Shown: positions 33,348-40,214 of the stretch, piece by piece
Position numbering within the stretch: position 1 is the first letter of the stretch
Layout: the number at the start of each line of letters is the position of its first letter
Source: Lactobacillus sp.
Lineage (GTDB): Bacteria; Bacillota; Bacilli; Lactobacillales; Lactobacillaceae
Direction: 5' to 3'
Length of the DNA: 40,214 nt
NCBI RefSeq assembly: GCF_014803895.1
Contig: NZ_JAAVAU010000002.1
Location: forward strand, 1 to 40,214
Position numbers and translations under genes: made by a program
Notes under the pieces: generated by a model
What the model was told of the DNA's origin: nothing
What the model saw: only the letters and a program-made list of their open reading frames with translations
The model's database searches: none

Positions 33348-34550
33348 TTAATATCTAATTTTACTAAACAACTTTTTAATTCTAACTGGTAAATAAGCGT
33401 AGAGCAAGATAAACGTGAATGCTAGCAAAGCAATAACGGCTAAAAGAGCATAAATTTTTTCTGGTGAAAAGGCAACTAATCCAATACTAATTACTACCCA
33501 CTGTAAAAGCATTCCCTTTTGCAAAACTCTTGCTAAATCTTGTCCACGCTTTTCTTGAGAAATTGGTTGAACATGATACATCATATTATGCTCATATACT
33601 GTCCCCAAAGGAATCAATTGATACATTGTCAAAAAGATAACTAAAGCGCTAAAAGCTGCACTCCATAGATAACTTTGTAAAGCCCAGGATAAAAGCAAGG
33701 AAAATAAAGTCATTCTAATCACTAAATTACTATATTCTGGATCACGCAATAATGCTCTTTGATATAAGAAAGTATTTGGTGTTTGTTTTTGATGATTGAT
33801 CAAAAAATCTAAGTACTTTCTCCTAGAAATTTTAATCTTTTTATCTGGTACATCAGTAAACATGCTATAAAAATTATCTACCATATCACGGCGACGTTCT
33901 TCATATTCCACTGCATAATTCCAGTTAAATACTTTTCCTTGAGGTAAGTAATTGATCACAATTGCACCTATTAAAGCCAAGAAAAAATAAAGATATGGTA
34001 CATAGATTAAACTTAGCCACAATACAATTAAAACTATTAGAAAAAATAAAATTGGATTGTATAGGGTACGATCATTAAAATAAAAGCTTCTTGCAATCAA
34101 TTTTAGTTGAATAAACTTCGTCAAAATTAATCCTACAGCCATGAAAAAATATGAGTGACCAGGAATTCCGGCTCGCGTTACTGCAAAGGGAAATAAAATC
34201 CCAGCAACAAGAGCAATTAATAGAATCGGCAAATACATACTATGTCTAATCATTGGCTTCAAATATAAATCCATCTGATTATCTTGATTAAACATAAATT
34301 GAATATCAGCCTTTTGAAATAAAGTGGCTAGATGACCAACACTCATGGTCACTGTTAAAATCAAGGCAATTATTGGTTTATAAAACCACAAATTATTTGG
34401 CCAAGTCTTTATATTTTGAGCATACCAGAACATCAACGCCCCAAACATAAAAATCAAAGCCAAAATAAAGAAATCATTAAACACTAAAGTCAAATAGTGC
34501 ATTTGCTTTTTTAAATTAGCTTGCAGTCTTTTTTTTACTATATTATTCAT
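33348..34550 (-). CDS. ecsB: ABC transporter permease EcsB
   Basis: 400-residue polytopic membrane protein with about eight to ten hydrophobic segments and a cytoplasmic loop rich in charged residues (NYAVEYEERRRDMVDNFYSMF), the EcsB hallmark. It partners EcsA. In Bacillus the Ecs transporter affects protein secretion, competence and intramembrane proteolysis; the substrate is not firmly known. The start overlaps ecsA by 8 bp. Confidence 0.95.
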   Translation of the reverse strand: MNNIVKKRLQANLKKQMHYLTLVFNDFFILALIFMFGALMFWYAQNIKTWPNNLWFYKPIIALILTVTMSVGHLATLFQKADIQFMFNQDNQMDLYLKPMIRHSMYLPILLIALVAGILFPFAVTRAGIPGHSYFFMAVGLILTKFIQLKLIARSFYFNDRTLYNPILFFLIVLIVLWLSLIYVPYLYFFLALIGAIVINYLPQGKVFNWNYAVEYEERRRDMVDNFYSMFTDVPDKKIKISRRKYLDFLINHQKQTPNTFLYQRALLRDPEYSNLVIRMTLFSLLLSWALQSYLWSAAFSALVIFLTMYQLIPLGTVYEHNMMYHVQPISQEKRGQDLARVLQKGMLLQWVVISIGLVAFSPEKIYALLAVIALLAFTFILLYAYLPVRIKKLFSKIRY

Positions 34551-35289
34551 TCTTAGTCTGCTCCTGGTTCAAAATCTTGTATAAGCGGTCAAATGAATCA
34601 GTTGGTTTAAGACCGTAGAAGTTTCTAATTTCTTCTAAACTACCGACAATTTCAATGGTTCCATTATTAAGCACTGCAAACTTCTGAACCGCCTCTTGAG
34701 CTTCAGCCAAAACATGCGTCGTCATTAGCACCATCTTATTTTGGCTAACAGCTTCCTTAATTAAATCAATAAAATTTGCTACAGCCAAAGGATCTAGCCC
34801 AGTAAAAGGTTCATCAATCACATAAAGGTCAGGATTAGCTAAGAAAGCGGCTACTAACATGACCTTTTGTTGCATCCCCTTTGAAAAGTTAATTGGCAAC
34901 CAATCAAGCTTATTATCTAGTCTAAACATTTTACATAACTCATGTGCTCTTTTCCAAGCTTTATCAGTATCAGTTAAACCATAAGTAAGCATAGTTAGCT
35001 CTAAATGCTCTTTTAAAGTAAGCTCTGGGTAAAGAATTGGCGTTTCAGGAATATAGGCAACCATTTTTTTAAATTTAGAAGGTTGTTGAGCTAAATTTAC
35101 ACCATTTAACTCAATAGTTCCCTTTTGCATTCTAAGTAAACCCAATAAGTGCTTAATTGTTGTCGATTTACCAGCACCGTTAAGTCCAATCAAACCAATG
35201 GCTTGACCCGGTTCAATAGTTAAATTTACGTCTTTAATAACGGTGATACCAGTATAACCACCGGTTAATTTATTTATTTTTAAACTCAA
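34543..35289 (-). CDS. ecsA: ABC transporter ATP-binding protein EcsA
   Basis: 248 residues: Walker A GLNGAGKST, signature FSKGMQQK, Walker B LYVIDEPFTGLDP and the H-loop MTTHVL. The start is a TTG at 35289, nine bases after a GGGGG-type ribosome site; no better start is visible. It forms the Ecs transporter with the overlapping ecsB, and is divergent from hit across 100 bp, as in Bacillus. No ecsC follows. Confidence 0.96.
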   Translation of the reverse strand: MSLKINKLTGGYTGITVIKDVNLTIEPGQAIGLIGLNGAGKSTTIKHLLGLLRMQKGTIELNGVNLAQQPSKFKKMVAYIPETPILYPELTLKEHLELTMLTYGLTDTDKAWKRAHELCKMFRLDNKLDWLPINFSKGMQQKVMLVAAFLANPDLYVIDEPFTGLDPLAVANFIDLIKEAVSQNKMVLMTTHVLAEAQEAVQKFAVLNNGTIEIVGSLEEIRNFYGLKPTDSFDRLYKILNQEQTKNE

Positions 35290-35391
35290 AATTTGTGTCC
35301 CCCTATTACTGAAAAGACTGCTACTTTATGTTAGCATGAAATTAATTCAAACTGAATTATATATTAACTATATGTAGAAAGAGGTTTTTCT

Positions 35392-35829
35392 ATGGCAGAA
35401 TTAGAAAAAGACTGTTTATTTTGTAAAATTATCCGTGGTGAAATTCCATCCTACACTGTTTTCGAAAATGATGATGTTAAGGCCTTTTTAGATATTTCTC
35501 AAGTAACTAAGGGCCACACTCTTTTAATTCCCAAAAAACACTTAGAAAACATCTTTGATTACAACCAAGAAGACGCCGCAAAATATTTACAATACATTCC
35601 AGTTGTCGCCAATGCTATCAAAGACTCAGACCCTACAATTAAAGGGATGAATTTGGCAGTTAACAATGGTGAAATTGCCGGTCAAGCTGTAATGCACTCT
35701 CATATCCACCTGATTCCTCGATATGGTCAAGACGATGATATGGTAGTTCCACATGTTGATAATTCTAGCAAATATTCAGAAAAAGACTACCAAGCAGTAG
35801 CTGATGCTATCAAAAATAACCTCCAATAG
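35392..35829 (+). CDS. hit: HIT-family protein
   Basis: 145-residue histidine-triad nucleotide hydrolase or transferase. An N-terminal zinc-like CLFCKI motif is present, and the triad HSHIH in QAVMHSHIHLIPR holds the catalytic histidine. It acts on AMP-linked small molecules; the physiological substrate is unknown. AAAGAGG precedes the ATG. Confidence 0.97.
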   Translation: MAELEKDCLFCKIIRGEIPSYTVFENDDVKAFLDISQVTKGHTLLIPKKHLENIFDYNQEDAAKYLQYIPVVANAIKDSDPTIKGMNLAVNNGEIAGQAVMHSHIHLIPRYGQDDDMVVPHVDNSSKYSEKDYQAVADAIKNNLQ

Positions 35830-35895
35830 CTTATAATAGAAGATGTAATTAGGAAAATTATTTTTTATTAAATATAAAAAATTGGAGGTAATATT

Positions 35896-36402
35896 ATGAA
35901 TAAATTTTTACTCGGATTTCTTTCTGGAGCTATCGTTGGTGGTGTAGCAGCTTTTGCTAAAAATCCATTAACTGATAAAACTATCAAAGAAGATATCCAA
36001 GATGCTGCAAACAATTTAAGCGATTCTTGCGATGATGTTAGAGCTACTTACTCTTCCCTTCAAGCAGAACGTAAAGCTGATTTAGAGAACTCTAATCCTG
36101 AAAATACTGATGAAGTTCAACTAAGTCAAAGTTCTATCAAAGATAAAGCTGCTGACTTAGTCACTGCAGTTAAGAGTGTTGCTCACAAAAATGATGAATT
36201 AAATGATTTAGCAGATCGTGTTCAAGATTTAAAAGATACTGCTGAAATTACAAAAGACGAAGTTGAAGATAAAGTTACCGACAAAGTAACTGATTTTAAA
36301 AATAAAGTTGACCAATACAAGCATTTAGCAGATGAAGATAAGGAAGAATCTGATTTAGCTGCTCAAAATGACTTTATCATCGATAATGCTGATAAGGACT
36401 AA
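35896..36402 (+). CDS. YtxH/YhaH-type general-stress protein
   Basis: 168 residues. The N-terminal hydrophobic, glycine-rich segment FLLGFLSGAIVGGVAAFA (residues 4-21) is typical of YtxH proteins, followed by a highly charged helical or coiled-coil tail. It probably sits at the membrane. GGAGGTAATATT precedes the ATG. It is in the hit-prsA neighbourhood, as yhaH is in Bacillus, and 3 bp before a second similar gene. Confidence 0.85.
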   Translation: MNKFLLGFLSGAIVGGVAAFAKNPLTDKTIKEDIQDAANNLSDSCDDVRATYSSLQAERKADLENSNPENTDEVQLSQSSIKDKAADLVTAVKSVAHKNDELNDLADRVQDLKDTAEITKDEVEDKVTDKVTDFKNKVDQYKHLADEDKEESDLAAQNDFIIDNADKD

Positions 36403-36405
36403 TTT

Positions 36406-36747
36406 ATGATTAAAATAAAATCTTTCGCAACTGGACTTGGATTAGGTACAGTTCTTGGAACAATCGCATCATTTATGACTGACCAAAAAACTGGTCAACC
36501 TATCAAAAGAGAAGTAAAAAATTTTGTAGATGCTACAGGAGTAGACGTGAAAGATATCACTACTAGTACGCAAAGAGCTAAAAGTGATATTTCTTTAATT
36601 AAAGATAAAGAAATCCCTTTAGTGAAACGTGATATCAAGAGTCTTCAACGGTCAGTAAAAGAATTCCAATATTCTATTCAACCTAATCTTAAGACTATTA
36701 AAAATACCGTAAATAAAATGAGTTCTGAAGCAGAAAATTTAAAGTAA
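36406..36747 (+). CDS. Second YtxH-like small protein
   Basis: 113 residues with a weaker glycine-rich hydrophobic start (FATGLGLGTVLGTIASFM) then a charged helical tail (VKNFVDATGVDVK and repeats of lysine/serine). The architecture is the same as the preceding gene, from which it starts after only 3 bp, so this is an old tandem duplication in one operon. Function unknown; probably a membrane-associated stress or secretion accessory. Confidence 0.75.
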   Translation: MIKIKSFATGLGLGTVLGTIASFMTDQKTGQPIKREVKNFVDATGVDVKDITTSTQRAKSDISLIKDKEIPLVKRDIKSLQRSVKEFQYSIQPNLKTIKNTVNKMSSEAENLK

Positions 36748-36759
36748 CTCTTAAAAATT

Positions 36760-36800
36760 AAAAAACTCTTGGTGCTTTCTTTGGGCATTAGGAGTTTTTA
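36760..36800 (+). terminator. Terminator of the hit/ytxH unit
   Basis: AAAACTC-type left arm from 36761 pairs with GAGTTTT (36791-36798), with inner GTGC/GCAT pairing. It separates the ytxH pair from prsA. Confidence 0.7.
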
Positions 36801-36848
36801 TGTTATATTTGAAGCTGTATTTAAGCAAAGGATGGTAGATTTATTCTT

Positions 36849-37766
36849 ATGAAAAAGAATGTATGGAAAAAAGCTGCTGCTGTATTAGCATTAGCAAGTA
36901 TCGCTCTTAGTGCCACTGCGTGCTCAAGCAATGGTAAGACCGTTGTTAGCTACAAGGGTGGTAAAATTACTCAACAACAATATTACGATGAAATGAAGAA
37001 ATCTCAAGCTGGTCAATCTACTTTGGCTAACATGATTATTTATGATGCTTTAGAGAACCAATATGGTAAATATGTTTCTGATAAAGAAGTTACTAAAGAA
37101 TACAACAAGTACAAGAAGCAATACGGTTCATCATTTAGCTCAATTCTTGAACAAAATGGTTTAACTACTTCTAGCTTTAAGAAAAACTTGAAGACTAATC
37201 TTTTAACTGAAGCTGCCTTAAAGCACATTAAGAAGATTACCTCAGCTCAAGAAAAGAAAGCTTGGAAGAGTTACCAACCTAAAGTTGAAGTACAACAAAT
37301 CTTAGTTTCTAAGAAGAGTACTGCTGAAAAAGTTATCCAAGAATTAAAGGCTGGTAAGAGCTTCAAGTCATTAGCTAAGAAATATTCAACTGATACTGCT
37401 ACTAAGAACAATGCCGGTAAGTTACCAGCATTTGATTCAACTGATACTAGTTTAGATTCAACATTCAAGAAAGCAGCCTTCAAGTTGAAGACTGGTGAAT
37501 ACACTACTACTCCAGTTAAAACTCAATACGGTTACCACATCATTAAGATGATTAAACACCCAGCTAAGGGTACTTTCAAGGAACACAAGAAAGAAATTGA
37601 TAACCAAATTTACAACGAAATGGCTCAAGATCAAAATACTATGAAGAGTGTTATTGCTACTGTATTGAAGCGTGCAGATGTTTCAATTAAGGACGATGAC
37701 TTGAAGAACGTATTGTCATCATACGTATCAACTTCCTCAAGCTCTTCATCATCTAGTTCTAACTAA
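36849..37766 (+). CDS. prsA: Peptidyl-prolyl isomerase lipoprotein PrsA
   Basis: Extracellular foldase anchored to the outer membrane face, needed for folding secreted proteins. 305 residues: a lipoprotein signal peptide (1-24) with C25 after SATA, an N-terminal chaperone region (30-145), and a parvulin domain (about 146-240: VQQILVSKKSTAE, GYHIIKM). It ends in a run of about ten serines, an unusual low-complexity tail. Ribosome site AAAGGATGG. It is next to ecs, hit and yhaM, as in Bacillus. Confidence 0.97.
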   Translation: MKKNVWKKAAAVLALASIALSATACSSNGKTVVSYKGGKITQQQYYDEMKKSQAGQSTLANMIIYDALENQYGKYVSDKEVTKEYNKYKKQYGSSFSSILEQNGLTTSSFKKNLKTNLLTEAALKHIKKITSAQEKKAWKSYQPKVEVQQILVSKKSTAEKVIQELKAGKSFKSLAKKYSTDTATKNNAGKLPAFDSTDTSLDSTFKKAAFKLKTGEYTTTPVKTQYGYHIIKMIKHPAKGTFKEHKKEIDNQIYNEMAQDQNTMKSVIATVLKRADVSIKDDDLKNVLSSYVSTSSSSSSSSSN

Positions 37767-37778
37767 TAATTTTTAGAC

Positions 37779-37817
37779 GAAAAAAAGCTCCAACTATCAA
37801 TGTTGGGGCTTTTTTTC
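37779..37817. terminator. Bidirectional terminator between prsA and yhaM
   Basis: AAAAAAGCTCCAAC / GTTGGGGCTTTTTT with a 7-base loop, serving the convergent prsA and yhaM ends. Confidence 0.92.
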
Positions 37818-37825
37818 ACAAATTT

Positions 37826-38806
37826 TCATTCAAGATTTTTGGCATTAGTGAGAGAGGAATCATGCTTTGGACGATAAAAACGACGATCATCTTGTGACCT
37901 AATCATATCAGTAAAATTACCTGGTTCAGTGTGTTGCAATGCATTTGTAATCGCATAAACAGTTGCATCTAAATCATCAATTTTATGAAGTAATTCTGCT
38001 TCAAGGATAGCTGGTCGTCGAGCAGCACCATATTCTGGTAAGCCATGATGAGAAATAACCATATGACGTAAAAGTAAAATATCCTCACTATGAGCATCTA
38101 AATTTAATTCATTAGCTGCCAAGATAATTTCTTCATCAATTAAAACTAAATGCCCAATCAAATTACCTTCCACAGTATACTTAGTCGCGACTGGACCAGT
38201 CATTTCATAAACTTTTCCCATATCATGTAAAATACAACCTGCATAAAGAAGCTCACGATTAACCTGCGGATAGTTATTAGCAATCCCTTCCGCATCTTTT
38301 AACATTGTAGCGGTATGAAATGCTAAGCCATTTCTTACTGCATGGTGATTTGATTTACCTGCAGGAAATGAGAAAAATTGTTTATCAAACTTTTTTAGTA
38401 AGTATTCAATAATCTTTTTCCAATTTGGATTAGAAATTTGAGCCACTTTACCCATAATTTCTTGTCTTAATTCCATCAGGGGCACAGGTGCAGTAGTGAC
38501 ATATTCACTCATATCATAACCTTCTTCAGGCCCTACAACGCGCATACTATATATTCTAATTTGGGGATGATCTTGATACTCTTCCCGCTTACCATTTAAC
38601 TCCACTAAGGTTCCGGGACTAAATAATTCTGCATCCCTCTGACTAGCATTCCAATAGTTTCCTCGAATTACGCCACTACTATCAGAAAAATTAAGCATCA
38701 AATATTGTTTACCATTCTTACTTGGACGCAATTGTGATTCTTTTAGCATTACCACAATATCCATCTCTTCACCATCATTATAATCAAGTAGTTTTTTATT
38801 TATCAT
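37826..38806 (-). CDS. yhaM: 3'-5' exoribonuclease YhaM
   Basis: 326-residue nuclease that trims RNA (and single-stranded DNA) 3' ends. An N-terminal OB fold (about 15-95: VMLKESQLRPSKNGKQYLML, VELNGKREEYQDHPQIRI) precedes a metal-binding HD domain (ILHDMGK, ISHHGLPEYG). It is adjacent to yhaN (2-bp gap), as in Bacillus. Confidence 0.96.
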   Translation of the reverse strand: MINKKLLDYNDGEEMDIVVMLKESQLRPSKNGKQYLMLNFSDSSGVIRGNYWNASQRDAELFSPGTLVELNGKREEYQDHPQIRIYSMRVVGPEEGYDMSEYVTTAPVPLMELRQEIMGKVAQISNPNWKKIIEYLLKKFDKQFFSFPAGKSNHHAVRNGLAFHTATMLKDAEGIANNYPQVNRELLYAGCILHDMGKVYEMTGPVATKYTVEGNLIGHLVLIDEEIILAANELNLDAHSEDILLLRHMVISHHGLPEYGAARRPAILEAELLHKIDDLDATVYAITNALQHTEPGNFTDMIRSQDDRRFYRPKHDSSLTNAKNLE

Positions 38807-38808
38807 CT

Positions 38809-40214
38809 CTATGCTTCTTCCCTAGTTAATTTTAAAGGTTCAAGTTTTAATAGCTTAGCCAATTCCAATTTTTGAGTAAAAATCAAAACCTGTGATTTTT
38901 GACTTAATTTTTCTAATAATTGCACAATATATCCTGTACGTTGATTGTCAAAGTTAACAAACGCATCATCAATTAAAATTGGTAAATCAATTTTATCAGA
39001 AATTTGCTCAACAAAGGCCAATTTTAAAGCAAAATATAGTTGCTCACTAGTTCCACGAGAAAGATATTGTACATCATATTTTTTCCCTTTGTTAGAAACT
39101 ACTTTGATTTTTTTACCAATTTCTAAATCGACGTATCGACCGCCAGTAAGTAATTTAAAGTATTCCTTGGCACTCTTAAGCATCTTCGGAAAACGACCAT
39201 TTGAAGCTAAATCAAGACTTATAGCAATCCATTTAGCGGCGGTCAAGTCGGCAAGATATTGTATACTCTTCTCCCGTAATTGTGATTTTAAATTAGATAA
39301 AGTTTGTTTTTCATCAAAAATAGCAGTTGAATCTGCTAACTGAGACATCTCGGCCTTAACTTGAGCCACTTGCTCTTGCAAATTATTGAAATTTTCTTGA
39401 AGATGAGTTAATTCAGAATTTGCTTGGTTTAATTTTTTGGTGAAATCTGACTCATCAGGAGCTATTTTTTCTAATTGACTTAAATCATCCTTCATACTCT
39501 TTTGTAAGGCTTGCAAGTGTAAATTTAACTTTTCTTGCTCATGAGCCTGCAGAGATACTTTTTTGAATTCCGCTAATGACGTAATCTTACTTTTAGCATA
39601 AATTTGATTTAATTCATTTTGGCAAGTATTAATTTCATTCCGGATATCTTTTTCTTGGAGACTAAGATCTTGCAAATGACGTTGATTTTGACTAGCCTCA
39701 TTAATTTTATTTTGAATTTGATTAAGAGTTGGAATTATTTCCTCAAAATTAGAAAGTGAATAACCTACTGCTTTCAACTGTTCAATAAACCCTTGTAAAT
39801 TACTTTTCAATTCCAATCCATTTTTTTGATCATTGTCTAAAGTCTGCTCTTTACTTTGCAGCTGCAACATTTGGTTGATAGTCGTATTATAGTCAAAGTC
39901 ATTAGGATTAATCTGATATTTTTTCTCAAAAACTTCAGCCTGGTTTGTTTCTGAATTAGAATTATGCGCACTCCTCCAAATTAAAAATGCTCCAATAGCA
40001 CTAAGCAACACACAAATAGGATTTACAATAAAGCACAAAATCAAGCCAATTACAATCAAGGCTATCCCAATAATTTTTACATACGTACCTTGATTAGAAG
40101 AGTGCTTTTTTACTTGTTCTTGTACATTTTGATAATCTGTTTTTAATTCTTGTCGCTGCTTATCAGACATCTTCAGCAATTTAAAAGCATTAGGCTGATA
40201 AGTTTGTAATTGGT
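38809..40214 (-). CDS. yhaN: YhaN-type AAA ATPase, C-terminal part (runs off the window)
   Basis: The frame stays open to the window edge: codons for QLQTYQPNAFKL precede the first possible internal start (TTG at 40179), so the gene is partial and about 468 codons of its 3' end are seen. A long coiled coil (39300-40100) carries a two-helix membrane-like insert, then SMC/Rad50-like motifs: signature YLSRGTSEQLYFAL and Walker B LPILIDDAFVNFD. With YhaO (expected upstream) and YhaM it forms a DNA/RNA-processing cluster of uncertain role. Confidence 0.93.
   Translation of the reverse strand, partial: QLQTYQPNAFKLLKMSDKQRQELKTDYQNVQEQVKKHSSNQGTYVKIIGIALIVIGLILCFIVNPICVLLSAIGAFLIWRSAHNSNSETNQAEVFEKKYQINPNDFDYNTTINQMLQLQSKEQTLDNDQKNGLELKSNLQGFIEQLKAVGYSLSNFEEIIPTLNQIQNKINEASQNQRHLQDLSLQEKDIRNEINTCQNELNQIYAKSKITSLAEFKKVSLQAHEQEKLNLHLQALQKSMKDDLSQLEKIAPDESDFTKKLNQANSELTHLQENFNNLQEQVAQVKAEMSQLADSTAIFDEKQTLSNLKSQLREKSIQYLADLTAAKWIAISLDLASNGRFPKMLKSAKEYFKLLTGGRYVDLEIGKKIKVVSNKGKKYDVQYLSRGTSEQLYFALKLAFVEQISDKIDLPILIDDAFVNFDNQRTGYIVQLLEKLSQKSQVLIFTQKLELAKLLKLEPLKLTREEA

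Overview
The window is low-GC Firmicute chromosome and reads as a Lactobacillus of the gasseri/johnsonii/acidophilus type. The evidence is AT-rich DNA, strong AGGAGG-type ribosome sites, T-box leaders, and gene order shared with Bacillus and lactobacilli (polA-mutM-coaE-nrdR-dnaB-dnaI-thrS; ecsBA / hit-ytxH-prsA / yhaM-yhaN). The species call is inference from gene content only. I see no rRNA, tRNA, CRISPR array or insertion sequence.

Layout. (1) 1-9150: a minus-strand housekeeping block running polA, mutM, coaE, nrdR, dnaB, dnaI, then thrS, which has its own promoter and a T-box leader. ThrS appears to lack every catalytic residue of its serine-editing site. (2) 9150-10690: an APC amino-acid permease. 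(3) 10880-19300: an accessory island with a complete Type I restriction-modification system. An expressed hsdM-hsdS operon and an hsdR gene flank a segment holding a tyrosine recombinase and a second, promoterless, startless hsdS cassette in opposite orientation. Two short perfect inverted repeats (12 and 17 bp) lie at matching points of the two hsdS genes, so inversion should swap one or both target-recognition domains: a phase-variable methylation switch with four predicted HsdS forms. A decayed gene copy (10884-11146) and its intact paralogue (21076-21441) lie on either side of the island. A structured small-RNA candidate sits next to hsdM. (4) 19670-23620: a small membrane protein, a Nudix hydrolase, a 45-residue membrane peptide, an FMN-barrel protein, and an unusual PTS EIIC-like permease overlapping a membrane-anchored DUF915-type alpha/beta hydrolase. 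(5) 23700-25880: a methionine T-box leader controlling a short MetE-like methyltransferase and luxS, linking homocysteine production to remethylation. (6) 25980-29900: a Cys-nucleophile alpha/beta hydrolase, an MBL-fold lactonase-like protein, TetR and MerR regulators, and an SDR driven by a textbook MerR promoter with a 19-bp spacer. (7) 29900-40214: a relic of a UPF0145/YbjQ gene, murC, ytpR, a thioredoxin, trmB, the Ecs ABC transporter, hit, two tandem YtxH-type genes, prsA, yhaM and the 3' part of yhaN, which runs off the window.

The most interesting items are the invertible hsdS locus with its recombinase, whose Shine-Dalgarno lies in a hairpin; the editing-dead ThrRS; the candidate small RNA beside hsdM; the T-box metE-luxS unit; and the EIIC-like/hydrolase pair.
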